Assembly (NCBI GenBank): GCA_030268105.1 | Contig: BSDZ01000078.1 | Location: 1,550,001-1,614,000, forward strand | Reading direction: 5' to 3' | Length of the DNA: 64,000 nt | From: Volvox africanus | Lineage: Eukaryota > Chlorophyta > Chlorophyceae > Chlamydomonadales > Volvocaceae | Shown here: in pieces, positions 22,486 to 32,406 of the stretch | Position numbering within the stretch: the first letter of the stretch is position 1 | Layout: each line of letters starts with the position of its first letter | Notes under the pieces: generated by a model | The model's database searches: none | The model's input: the letters and a program-made list of their open reading frames with translations, nothing else | What the model was told of the DNA's origin: nothing | Translations under genes and position numbers: made by a program

Positions 22486-24168
22486 ATGCAATATTACTGT
22501 GCTGCAAAATTCACAGATGCATGGCTGCAAAAGCACAAGTTCAGTCGTTGCCAGGACCCTCTTGGTCAGGAGGTTTATGCATGTACTCAATGCCCATTTA
22601 CTGGAAGGACACGGTCGCAGCTTTATGGGCACATGAAGAGATGCAGACTTTCTTTCCCAGAGGATACCAACTTAAACATGGACAATGAGAATGACTTCAA
22701 CACCTCTGATGATCATAATGAAGACCATAGCAGTAGCAGCAAGGACAGTTCAGGGCATACATCAGAGGTGTTGTCAGGGGATAGCAGTGGACATTCGCAG
22801 GTTCAGGAAGAAACAGCTCTGCCCTCCTCACTTGTTTCTGCTCTCATTCACGTTATGGATGATCTTGATCCTGCCAATCCTAATCACCGGCAAACTCTAG
22901 AAAATATATCAGCAATCCTGGATAACTTATGCCAACATAGTTATCCTGAATCTGAGGATGATGAACCCGATGCAGCAGAACTTGGTGTACTTTCACAGTT
23001 AGGGGCCATGGATCATGGGCAGTTACAGCTGCTGGAACCCACAAACCCAGCCGAGCTTCTTGCCTCAGGAAGCACTGTTCAAGCGTACAAAGAACGTTTG
23101 GATGACCCTCTGTGGAGGGTCACTGTGAATAATGGTGATGGCGTTGTAGTGTGCCAAGGTAAGAGAAGTGTTGAGGCCTATTGTAGGGCATTATTAAACA
23201 TTTTGCCTTGTTTGACGGATGCATGCCTTTGGAAGAAAATAAGATTGTTCTCCTGCATGTACATGCATATTGAATGCATGCAGGGGCAAGAATAACCGTG
23301 GGTCAGTTTGGATATGCCTGGCTGAAAGAAAAGATGGCTGGATGTGTTCGAGATGCGGTTGCAGATCGACAGCTACGGTTCTTGAGGGATATCTGCTTAC
23401 CTCCTGGTAACCATGTTCCACCCAGTCTTTATGTCCTCCGAAAGATGCTTGGAATACCAGACCCACGTGATTTCGAGCAGCACATCTGCCTTAGTGAAAA
23501 GTGCAGGTTTCCACCTTTACCCACAAAGGACTCGATGGATCATCGTGATGACACATGTAATTGCCCAGAGAAGCATAAGCGCTTCAAGATGGTGACCACA
23601 AGTGCAGGGGCCCATCCATTACCCAATAAGGTGATTGAATGCTTACTTGATAAATTAAAAGCTTTAACGTTTGCAGTCATCCCATTAGTCGTTATTGGTA
23701 TCATCGTAATATATTAATTTGTAGCCTATTACTGTTTCATACTGTCATATGTTTTCAGAATGTCCCTGGTTATAGTATATATGTTCTGTTAAGGCTTGGA
23801 ATGCCCTGGATATCCATTCTCTTATTGTATGCAGAGATACTGGGATTTTGGGGTGGAGAACATCATACAGGCCATGTTTTCAGATCCACTCTTCCGCCAG
23901 CTTCGTGGCACTGGCCGTGATAATGAGCCAGATGACTTCTATGGTTCCCAAATGGCCAAAGATATTGACGCAAAAACGAATGGCCAGCTTATGCAGCATG
24001 CAAATTCTGCTTATGATCTTGGATTCGACTTTGCCCAAGTATATCAGTTCAAAACTCATAGTGTTGGTTTATTACTGATGAGGTGAGAATATGTTGCATG
24101 AAAGGTACATTTATATTTTGATTTAATGTGAATAGGCTACCTTGCTTCAGTTACACGTGTGCGCGCGC

Positions 24169-24224
<56 letters not shown>

Positions 24225-24795
24225 GTGTGTGTGCATGCACACATACACACATGAAAAAATATACATATTATGCTGCTGCATGTTTTGCCCATTCATTTCC
24301 CGTGAAATGAGAGGGCACATTATCTCCAACTTTGCATAAAGAACAGTGGGAAAACTCAAGAGAATTAGGATTTTGTTTTGTTTTGTTTTGAGGTATTTAA
24401 TTGTCTTTTGACAGGAATGCTGTGGGCCACAGGTTCTCAGTTTAAACTTGCAATATCTACACAATATTTAAGCACGTGATCATTCGTGGCCTTGATTGTA
24501 ATGACTGTGATGTTCATGTATTGCTGTAACTGCTGATCCCTTATATGATTGTCCCTTTCGTTAATAAATCCGCAGATGCACAGACCTACCTGTCGCACAC
24601 AGATCTAAACGTCGTTTTACTTATATCCTTACAGTGATTCCTGGTCCAGAAGAGCCATCAAGTATGGATGTTTATGTTTCACGGACACTTGATGCATTTA
24701 AAGAATATGGGCCATATAGTAAAAGTTCACTTATGGTTATGGGCAATGACCGACAACTGTTTGAGCACAAGATCTTCATAAACATTTTAAACAAG
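22486..24795 (+). CDS. CACTA TNP2-like transposase, four exons
   Basis: Predicted exons: 22486-23158, 23284-23630, 23835-24082, 24576-24795, with GT-AG borders and phases that agree at every joint. Exon 1 has a C2HC finger (CTQCPFTGRTRSQLYGHMKRC pattern split as CTQC, then HMKRC) and a Ser/Asp-rich tail. Exons 2-4 follow the order seen in plant TNP2-type transposases: LPPGNHVPPSLYVLRKML, the Cys cluster CLSEKC...CNCPEKH, YWDFGVENIIQAMFSDP, RCTDLP, and the hallmark IPGPEEPSSMDVY. The C-terminal part expected after exon 4 was not found, so the gene may have more exons or be truncated. It would cut and join the CACTA ends in the nucleus. I could not fix the full catalytic triad. Confidence 0.75.
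24158..24240. repeat. (GT)n/(CG)n microsatellite
   Basis: A run of GT with a short GC start and one TATG break, inside the intron between transposase exons 3 and 4. The ORFs seen across it are artefacts of the repeat. Confidence 0.95.
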
Positions 24796-25356
24796 GTGTA
24801 TAGGGCATACACATATCTTACACTTTCCTTTCATGCATATGCACAAATATGCATGCTCACGGGGTGTACTTCTTTGGTCGACGTTGTACACAGTCGTCAG
24901 GTCGTCCATGTCATACGGTAGCAGTTCTGTTGGACAGGCAGCATACGTACAATTTCTGCAGCATCAACAGCTAATAATATATTTATAAAGGAATATTAAT
25001 TGCTTCAGTAACGAATGGAGCCGCCTTCTGCTTATGATGGAATGACATGAAACTCTTTACATCCCAGAAACACTATTTCCTGAAAGTCAGGAACATTTTC
25101 AGTGTGTCATGCCTCGAACGGAGCCACTGGAAGGCAACATCGTGTTGGAGCTGCTAGATGGCATCGATGAAGGCAGCGGCAGCTTGGCTCAAAGCTTGGC
25201 TCTTCCTTGTTTAAGTAGCGATGAGAAGTGACTTCATTGTGACGTGGATGTTTAGAATTACCATTGCAAAGTTTGTACTTGTGATGCCCCGTCTATGTGC
25301 ATTTTATGCTGTGATATGTTTTGGTAGCCAACGCCGCCTGTACGCCTTGCTTGTAG
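24796..25356. other. CACTA interior downstream of transposase exon 4
   Basis: Mostly noncoding. A possible exon at about 25091-25231 follows an AG and reads PRTEPLEGNIVLELLDGIDE to a TGA; it could end the transposase but its link to exon 4 is unproven. Confidence 0.4.
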
Positions 25357-25653
25357 GTGTGAGCTGCAGGATCTAAGGAAGAAAGTGCAGCTGCAGGAGG
25401 AAAGCCTGCATGTGGAGCAGGAACACTCGTTTTCTCTGCAAAGCGAGCTTGACACGGAGCGGCTTAAGCTCCAAAGCCAGGAAACGGATGTCAAATTGGA
25501 GTGGAGCGATCAGCAAGCTTGCAAAAGGAGCTCTTGGAAGTCAAGGAGAACTATAGGCTCTTGCACAAGGAAATGCGTGGCCGCCTTCGGAAAAGTGCTG
25601 AACTGGTTGACGAAGTAGTGAAACAGGTTCACAATGCTAGGAGGGTTGTCTGA
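25357..25653 (+). pseudogene. Coiled-coil exon with frameshift
   Basis: After TTGTAG the frame reads CELQDLRKKVQLQEESL and SELDTERLKLQSQE, a clear heptad-like coiled coil. Near 25490 the coil pattern continues in another frame (LQKELLEVKENYRLLHKEM ... ARRVV, stop at 25651-25653). One small indel therefore breaks it. It may be the C-terminal exon of a CACTA protein, since dimerising coils are known in TnpA-type proteins, but this is inference. Confidence 0.45.
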
Positions 25654-26529
25654 CCTCAACACGCATGAAGTTCATGATGGACATGGATAGTACATCGGAG
25701 AGTTAGGATGGTTTCGTTGCACCAGTACCTGGGAGCAAGGGCCAGCGGGATGGGATGGAGGGCCAGGGTTCTGGGCAGCCCTCAGTACAGCACCGTCTAG
25801 AGGAATCATTGGGTTAGGAATGTGCTTGGAGTTTCTGGAGCCATGAAACAATTTTGGTTAGGAATGTGCATGACGTTTTTTATGCGATGACAAAATAATA
25901 ACCGTGCTGAAAATTGTGGCGTGAATCCATTGAACTATTCATTCCCGTGCAGCGATTGAACTATTCTGCCTTGCCTTATGTCTGGATTTGGGAAGCATTG
26001 GGGTCATAGATTAGGCACATGGTCATTTTCATGGTCAATTTTCACACCTACGCAAAGCTGCTATGGTGCTTGCCGGACAAGGCTATATAATTTTGGGGGC
26101 CTGCTCGATGTGTAACTGTGGCTCTTGGTGACTTTGTTTGGGTCTCCATCTGGCAACATTGTTGCCTGGCTACTGTGTAAGGTTTGCTGTTGCCAAATTT
26201 CCGCGATCCTTACCCACGCTTGCTAACTCCGGCAGCTTGCTGCTCAATACTTAGAAACCCTTCCATCATTAGAAAGGTAGCCATGAACAGCCATGTGTGG
26301 CACTTCAGAGTTTTATGTTTCAAAGTAAGCCACATGTACAGGTTCTAAATCCATATAATGGTAGCGATTTAGCGATGTTAACAAGCGTTCACCAGAGCAA
26401 TCTCTTGTACAACGACTAGTATTCATAGCGCTATCCTAAATTGAAATCAACTTTGAAGATATTTTATGCACAAAGTCTCCAATGCTACTGCACAATAAGA
26501 GCAAGTAAGCAAACTAAATAAATCCAGCG
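25654..26529. other. CACTA interior without recognised gene
   Basis: Spacer between the coiled-coil ORF and the right repeat array. No ORF, RNA or repeat could be supported. Confidence 0.5.
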
Positions 26530-26960
26530 AACTCGTGCTCCGAACTTTATTATGCGCTATCTACATAAACTTTGCGTAAACTGCGTTACAGTGCATTACG
26601 TGCGTATGGTAACGCAATGTACGCAAGATATACGCAAGCTGTTTGCGTAAAGTTAACGTGTGCGTTAGGTTTGCGATCGCGTGCGTTAGGTTTGCGTTAG
26701 GCTCGCGTTAGAACATACGCAAGCCCCCGATTTTCGAGCACCACGAAACGTAATAAAAATTACAGGGAACTTTTATAATCATTATAAATATTGTTTTCAT
26801 TTAAACGAACTTGAAAACGACGCACTATAACAGACGTTCTGTCAAGTTTTCTATTTCTTTGCGTTAGGCTCGCGTTAGGCTAACGCAACCTCTAACGCAC
26901 AAAACGCACACATACGCGCCCTAACGCAGCCTAACGCAAGCCTAACGCACGAATCTGTTG
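26530..26960. repeat. Right subterminal repeat array of CACTA
   Basis: Many copies of TGCGTTA, TAACGCA and TACGCAA in both orientations, interrupted near 26735-26855 by an AT-rich stretch. It mirrors the left array and runs to the terminal inverted repeat. Confidence 0.85.
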
Positions 26961-26968
26961 TTATAGTG

Positions 26969-27998
26969 AACACCCGCGGTGCAAGAACCCGTCGGAATAC
27001 CGGAGGTAATGAAATTGACCATCCCTGTGCCTAAGCTTAATATCTCCGCTGACGAAAAGCCAAAGAATTCAGGACATAGTGTCACGGATAGAACACGGCC
27101 CTACGTTCGTGATGCTAGGCAATATCTGCAAGCGGTGCACAGCGGGGGATGCGACTCCATTAAATGTCTATTCGTTGGGAATACCCTTGAGGGTGCTGCA
27201 AAGGATTGGTATGACGAATGGACAACTGCTAGAGTTAGGTATATGTTCGATAACCTGATCGATGTTCTCCTCGCTCGCTTTGCTACCGAGGTTCGCTCGC
27301 GTAGTAACAAGGCTCGTAAGACGCTGGCGCAAGGCACATACCATATGCGTCCACAAGAGACCGTCCCTGCTTATCAGTCGCGTTTTGAGGCACTGATAAT
27401 CCCTATCGTTAATTTCCCTGAGGAGGATTGCATCTTTTGGTTTCATCGTGGTCTTACCGAATCCCTTGCACGATGGTGTGCCACTGACCTCAATGGAGTT
27501 CCGTTTCAGTCTTACGATGCCTTAGTAAATTTCGCTAGAGGCACGGAGGTTCGGAATTTGGCTGGTAAAGACGCTAAACAACTTAATCCTCGCGTTCACA
27601 CGATGCGAGCGCAGGAACTACCTTCGGAGTCGACACCGAAGGACCAGGGTCCTGACCGCCAACGCCCTGTGGCGGCCGCGACTACCGTTCCGAAGGAAAG
27701 GTGGTATGACGCTCGCGGACGTCAAAGCCCAAGTAACCGTGGGTCCGCAGGAGCTGGGCCGAGCTCGGGCCACATGAAAGGGAAACGAAGGGGGAGCACG
27801 CCGACTGTAGCTGCAATGCAGAACGCGGCTCCTAGTATTAAAAAGCCCCGGACAGAGGATCCGTATGTGCAGAAGTGGGAGTGCCGACGTTTGGAGTTTG
27901 ATCGTCGGAAGTTCGCTAATCTCTGCCTGAGGTGTGCGGGAGAGCACCCCACTCGCGATTGCCCTCTGTTACCGCCTTTCCTGCCTAAGACGACTTAG
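26969..27998 (+). pseudogene. gag: Gyp-A gag, 3' part
   Basis: Gag resumes after the CACTA element, with AAC at 26969-26971 as the right target duplication. It is open from 26979 to UAG 27996-27998, with CLFVGNTLEGAAKDWYDEW, VPAYQSRFEAL and knuckle CLRCAGEHPTRDC. Together with 16563-16774 it gives an otherwise undamaged gag, so the CACTA insertion is its main lesion. Confidence 0.88.
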
Positions 27999-28037
27999 GA
28001 AGTTGCCCGGGATGCGGAGGAAGAGACTCCTCCCGGG
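27996..28037 (+). promoter_or_regulatory. Candidate gag/pol stop-readthrough signal (Gyp-A)
   Basis: UAG 27996-27998, 7-nt spacer, CCCGGG 28006-28011, 20-nt loop, CCCGGG 28032-28037. The stem is intact. Confidence 0.6.
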
Positions 28038-28579
28038 ACTGAAGGAAGTGAACTTGGCCGCTGGCCGTTGTTGCGTCCGGCTATAAAGGCTCTTTTACCT
28101 GTTTTTACCTGTTTTTGGACAAATCGAGCAGGCTATCGGGCGACATTTTTCGCTTGACGGACGCACGGGACTAAATCATTTTGACTCGCTGTGTAATTTA
28201 TTTGCACTGTGCTGTCCTCTTTCTTCCCTCGATTTATCCGGCCACGTTACTTTGCTTATCCCTTCATCTTTCCGTGAGTTGTGTGAGCAGTTCACCAGGT
28301 ATAAGAGGTATCGCCATCGAAATCCGGACACTGCAGCTTGCATACTAATTCCCCCTTATAGCCAACGCAGGGTTGCGTCCCTGCTTGAAGGTATGCAATG
28401 TGTTCTCCGATTCGAGTCGGACACCGCTTTGTTTAACGGTGTGGATGTGACGGGCAGGCCGATGGTACTACCTAAACTATCTTACGCTGCTGAAGTTTGG
28501 TTTGAGGCCCCTCTTTTGGATTCTACCAGGTTCGAGCCTGCTATAGGATCACTTATACTTTCTGCCGAGTCGACTCCAA
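27999..28579 (+). pseudogene. pol: Gyp-A pol, 5' fragment
   Basis: Starts in frame after the gag UAG and covers only the methyltransferase-like domain. A short duplication near 28090-28120 (TTTACCTG repeated) shifts the frame. From about 28252 it is open (ELCEQFTRYKRYRHRNPD, then ILIPPYSQRRVASLLEGMQ, EVWFEAP) up to 28579, where LTR-B begins. Retropepsin and all later domains are gone. Confidence 0.82.
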
Positions 28580-29415
28580 TGTTGTGCTACGGTTCGTTTC
28601 CCGCCAATGCGTAGGTCGATGCGACACTACAAGGCGAAGTGTTATCTTGATGAACGCATGAATGACTATTGCATATGAATGAACCTGCATGATATAGATG
28701 TGTTTGCATACATTTATATATGCATTTGGCATGTTATCCATGTTATCCATCGCGACATCGCATCATGGCAAATCCGCCTAGCATGCATAAAATACCGAAT
28801 CATTGAAGTGCGCATTATGCTCGTGCTATGAAACGATAAGTAATATTATCTGATATAATATTACTTCATTACAGCACACGTTGAGAGCGCCGCACTCGTC
28901 GCGATGCATGCCTTGCAACCGAATATCGTTATTCGGACCCTTGCATCATGCGAATGCCGGAAAGGCTTATACGTTGTTATACATGGACATCGCCTATACG
29001 CAGTAGGGTTGTCACACTTAGGATCGGCCTCCTAGTGTGAATCGTATGGCATCGCGATGCTACGAGTATAACAGATGCGAGGACGGCTAAGCAAGATAAG
29101 ACATTCGACACCGGAGAACACTCGTGTGTTCTACATTATTATTGCTATACGCTATTCTACTTAGCCCGAGCTAAGCCTAAACTTCGCTATTCACCGCCGC
29201 GTGATGATTGCTTGCTTCCGGCGCTGACGGCGATTACGTCCATGGCACCGCTTTGATCTGTAAGACTGTAAGTTATATCTCTTCTTGTTTGAAGTCTTCC
29301 GCTGTCTCTGTTTGCTCTCGCTTGTCTTGCTGTAATTGCAAGTGCTCGCGTATTGGTGTCGCAAGCCTTCAGACGCGCAGATACTTATGAGCAAACACGA
29401 AGGAGAGGTACAACA
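28580..29415 (+). repeat. LTR-B, 5' LTR of a plus-strand Gyp-B
   Basis: 836 bp, TGTTGTGCTACGG...GAGGTACAACA, followed by PBS and leader. It is inserted in Gyp-A pol. The matching 3' LTR of this element is not present because the element is cut at 31514. Confidence 0.92.
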
Positions 29416-29430
29416 AATTGGTATCGAGAC
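29416..29430 (+). promoter_or_regulatory. Primer-binding site (Gyp-B)
   Basis: AATTGGTATCGAGAC directly after the LTR. It begins like an initiator-Met PBS but departs after TGGTATC. Confidence 0.65.
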
Positions 29431-29482
29431 AGGTTCGTTGCCTAACTGTCTCTCTTTGTCTAATCGGAAGTAGGTTCGTTCT

Positions 29483-29901
29483 ATGGCGAGTTCCAGCGAC
29501 GAACCACGAGGACCACTAGATACATTTGCCGAAGACCTAGGCCGCGCCGTTTCGGACGCCGCCGCTTCCGGTTTGTAATTGTTTAATTGCTTTTGCTTAG
29601 ATTGCTGCACTTGTTGTGTAAGTGTACGCTCTGAGTCGCAGGTAATCTCAGGGCACCGGCATTGCTTGCTGCGGCGACTGAGACCGGTTTTCGTCCGGAC
29701 CATTTGGCGACTCTCATCGCCCAAACTACGGAGATCAGGATTCAGCTGGGCAAGTACTTGCTCAGTTTACTGAATCTTCTCAAGAGTACTGTCGGTAGGC
29801 TCACCGAATCGCTTTGTACTCTTGCCTTTGCGATAGAAGTCGGCTTCTATTACGCAAACCTAGGGTATCGCTTCGTGCTCCATGTCCACGGAACACGATG
29901 A
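29483..29901 (+). CDS. Two-exon ORF upstream of Gyp-B gag (predicted)
   Basis: Exon 1 (29483-29570) reads MASSSDEPRGPLDTFAEDLG; a 71-bp gap (29571-29641) with GTTTGT donor and TCGCAG acceptor leads to exon 2, which reads LLAAATETGFRPDHLATLIA and LLNLLKSTVG and stays open to 29901. The split Gly codon and the pattern match the Gyp-A copy at 16165. Exon 2 overlaps the gag start by 20 bases. Unknown family. Confidence 0.5.
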
Positions 29902-31117
29902 TACGCCGCACACTAGCTTAGCTAGCCAACCCGATTTTGTTGTGGCTGCTAGAGCTCCGGATAGAGGTCTTGAGACTGTTGGCACGCAAGCCACTCAAGA
30001 GCCCCTTTTCCTTCAGACCCCTGCTCACTTAATTGTGCCGCATTGAGCAGTTAACACCAATATGGACAACACTGCTGGACCAAGGGTTCTGCCATTACCT
30101 CAAGCTCGAGGGCATGATGACATCCCTGAGGTGATGAGATTGTCAATTCCCGTTCCTAGGCTCAATATCTTGCTAACTGAAAAGACAGCAGGTCATAGCA
30201 TAGCCGATGCAACTCGTGCGTACGTGCGTGACGCTAAAAATTATCTCCAGGCTGTTCATGGTGGTGATAATGATGGTATCAGGTGTCTCTTCGTTGGTAA
30301 CACCCTCGAGGGCTCAGCGAAGGACTGGTATCGCGAATGGACCACCGCCCGGGGCGACTATACTTTTGACGAGATGATCGCCGCTTTGCTCGCACGGTTC
30401 GCTACTGAGGTTCAAGCACGTGATGTGGAGGCTCGTAAGGTCTTGGCGGCCGGTAGCTACCACATGCGTCGGGGTGAAAATGTACCTGCGTACCAGTCAC
30501 GCTTCGAAGCACTTGTGACCCCCATTGCTGATCTCACGGAAACCGAGCGTGTCTTTTGGTTAAAGCGAGGCCTGACGAAACTTTTGGCTAAATGGTGCGC
30601 TACTGACTTGGCTGGGGTGCCGATCAAGTCGTATGATGCCTTGGTCACTTTTGCTAAGGGTACGGAGATACGACTCCTTGCCGGTGAGGAAGAAGTCAAG
30701 TCTGTCCCTCGTGCAAATGCCGTGCAAGTGCAGGATCCGCTTGGGGAAGCTGTAGCTCTCGACCAGGAACTCGGAGCGACCCACCCCACGCCTACTGCCG
30801 CGACGCGACGCAGCAACCAGCAACGCCAGGCGCGCGGGGGCACTAGCTTGGGTGTCCGCGGGTCAGGAGGAGCAGGTCCGAGCTCGGACCCGGCTAAGAG
30901 CAGGAAGCGTGGTGGTGCGCCGTCGTCGGCAGCCGCACAGCGCTCTGACCCCAATGCGAAGCGGACTCGCACGGATGACTCGTTTATGCCTAAATGGAAT
31001 TGCAATCGTTCCAAGTTCGAACGTCGGAAAGCGGCCAATGTTTGTCTACGGTGCGCGGAGAGTCATCCTACGAAGGATTGCCCGTTACTGCCACCGTTTG
31101 TACCTCAGCCGAAATAG
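29882..31117 (+). pseudogene. gag: Gyp-B gag with one nonsense codon
   Basis: 412 codons from MSTEHDDTPHTSLASQPD to UAG 31115-31117. TGA at 30044-30046 replaces the Ser codon TCA of the copy at 49566. After it the frame is open: conserved Gag core (CLFVGNTLEGSAKDWYREW; VPAYQSRFEAL), a Gly/Ser/Arg-rich linker, and the knuckle CLRCAESHPTKDC. Initiation at 30062 could give a shortened Gag. Confidence 0.88.
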
Positions 31118-31156
31118 GGGCTTGCCCGGGTTCCTGTGGAGGGGGCACCGCCCGGG
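31115..31156 (+). promoter_or_regulatory. Candidate gag/pol stop-readthrough signal (Gyp-B)
   Basis: UAG 31115-31117, spacer GGGCTTG, CCCGGG 31125-31130, 20-nt loop, CCCGGG 31151-31156. The stem is intact and pol continues in the same frame. Confidence 0.6.
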
Positions 31157-31514
31157 ATTTCTGAACTAACGCGTGGTCGGTGGTCATCCTTAAGGCCAGC
31201 CGTGAAGGCATTGTTGCCTTGCGTACTTGGACACATCGAGCGAGTCATTGCGCGACGCATCACGCTTGACGGACGCACGGGACTTCTCTGCTTCGATCCG
31301 TTGTGTAATTTGTTTACACCTCGCCGTCCCCTGTCATCTATCGATCTGTCTAACCACGTGGTTTTGTTCATCCCCTCGTCTCTGCGTGAGATGTCGGAAC
31401 AGTTGGCCGTTTATAGGAGATGTAGGCGTCAATATCCAGGCACCGCCGCATGTGTATTACTCCCTGCTTTCTGTCGGCGCAAGGCAGAGGCATCGTTAAG
31501 GGGTATGCGGCATG
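31118..31514 (+). pseudogene. pol: Gyp-B pol, 5' fragment
   Basis: Open in frame after UAG: RGRWSSLRPAVKALLPCVLG, then the methyltransferase-like domain (LDGRTGLLCFDPLCNLF, HVVLFIPSSLREM, CVLLPAFCRRK). Cut at 31514 by an antisense LTR-B, so the domain is incomplete. Confidence 0.85.
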
Positions 31515-32347
31515 TGTTGTACCTCTCCTTCGTGTTTGCTCATCAGTATCTGCGCGTCTGAAGACTTGCGACACCAATACGCGAGCACTTGCAAGTACAG
31601 CAAGGCAAGCGCGAGCAAACAGAGACAGCGGAAGACTTCAAACAAGAAGAGATATAACTTACAGTCTTACAAATCGAAGCGGTGCAATGGGCGCAATCGC
31701 CATCAGCGCCGGAAGCAAGCAATCATCACGCGGCGGTGAATAGCGAAGTTTAGGCTTAGCTCGGGCTAAGTAGAATAGCGTATAGCAATAATAATGTAGA
31801 ACACATGAGTGTTCTCCGGTGTCGAATATCTTATCTTGCTTAGCCGTCCTCGCATCTGTTATACTCGTAGCATCACGATGCCATACGATTCACACTAGGA
31901 GGCCGATCCTAAGTGTGACAACCCTACTGCGTATAGGCGATGTCCAAGCATAACAACGTATAAGCCTTTCCAGCATTCACATGATGCAAGGGTCCGAATA
32001 ACGATATTCGGTTGCAAGGCATGCATCACGACGAGTGCGGCGCTCTCAACGTGTGCTGTAATGAAGTAATATAATATCAAATAATATTACTTATCGTTTC
32101 GTAGCACGAGCATAATGCGCACTTCAATGATTCGGCATTTCATGCATGCTAGGCGGATTTGCCATGATGCGATGTCGCGATGGATAATGATAACATGCCA
32201 AATGCATATATAAATGTATGCAAATACATCTATATCATGCAGGTTCATTCATATGCGATAATCATTCATGCGTTCATCAAGATAACACTTCGCCTTGTAG
32301 GGTCGCATTGACCTACGCATCGGCGGGAAAAGAACCGTAGCACAACA
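31515..32347 (-). repeat. LTR-B, 3' LTR of a minus-strand Gyp-B
   Basis: 833 bp with the usual TG...CA ends on the minus strand. PPT and a long open pol lie inward. Its outer end has cut the plus-strand Gyp-B pol. Confidence 0.92.
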
Positions 32348-32361
32348 ATTATCCCCCCTCC
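32348..32361 (-). promoter_or_regulatory. Polypurine tract
   Basis: GGAGGGGGGATAAT on the minus strand, abutting LTR-B. Confidence 0.8.
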
Positions 32362-32406
32362 TGTATGCAGCGTCCTCGCTGCTTCACACAGCATCGACTG
32401 CAAGGG

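Larger units (their letters stand above)
16775..26968. mobile_element. CACTA (En/Spm) DNA transposon, 10,194 bp
   Basis: Starts CACTATAACAA and ends TTGTTATAGTG; the inverted ends match over the first 11 bases and again over GCGTTAG (positions about 20-27). The flanking AAC at 16772-16774 and 26969-26971 is a 3-bp target duplication, as usual for CACTA elements. Both ends carry dense arrays of TAACGCA/TGCGTTA, the typical subterminal binding-site arrangement. Inside are a multi-exon transposase-like gene (+), a multi-exon basic/acidic protein gene (-), a membrane-protein-like ORF and a decayed coiled-coil ORF. It is inserted in Gyp-A gag. Confidence 0.93.

Noticed and set aside
24128..24464. 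Overlapping ORFs rich in Cys-Val or His-Thr on both strands
   Set aside because: They are translations of the GT/CA microsatellite in a transposase intron.
15291..28579. Active autonomous Gypsy element
   Set aside because: Gag is split by the CACTA element and pol is truncated at 28579, so this copy cannot be autonomous. No retroelement in the window is intact throughout.
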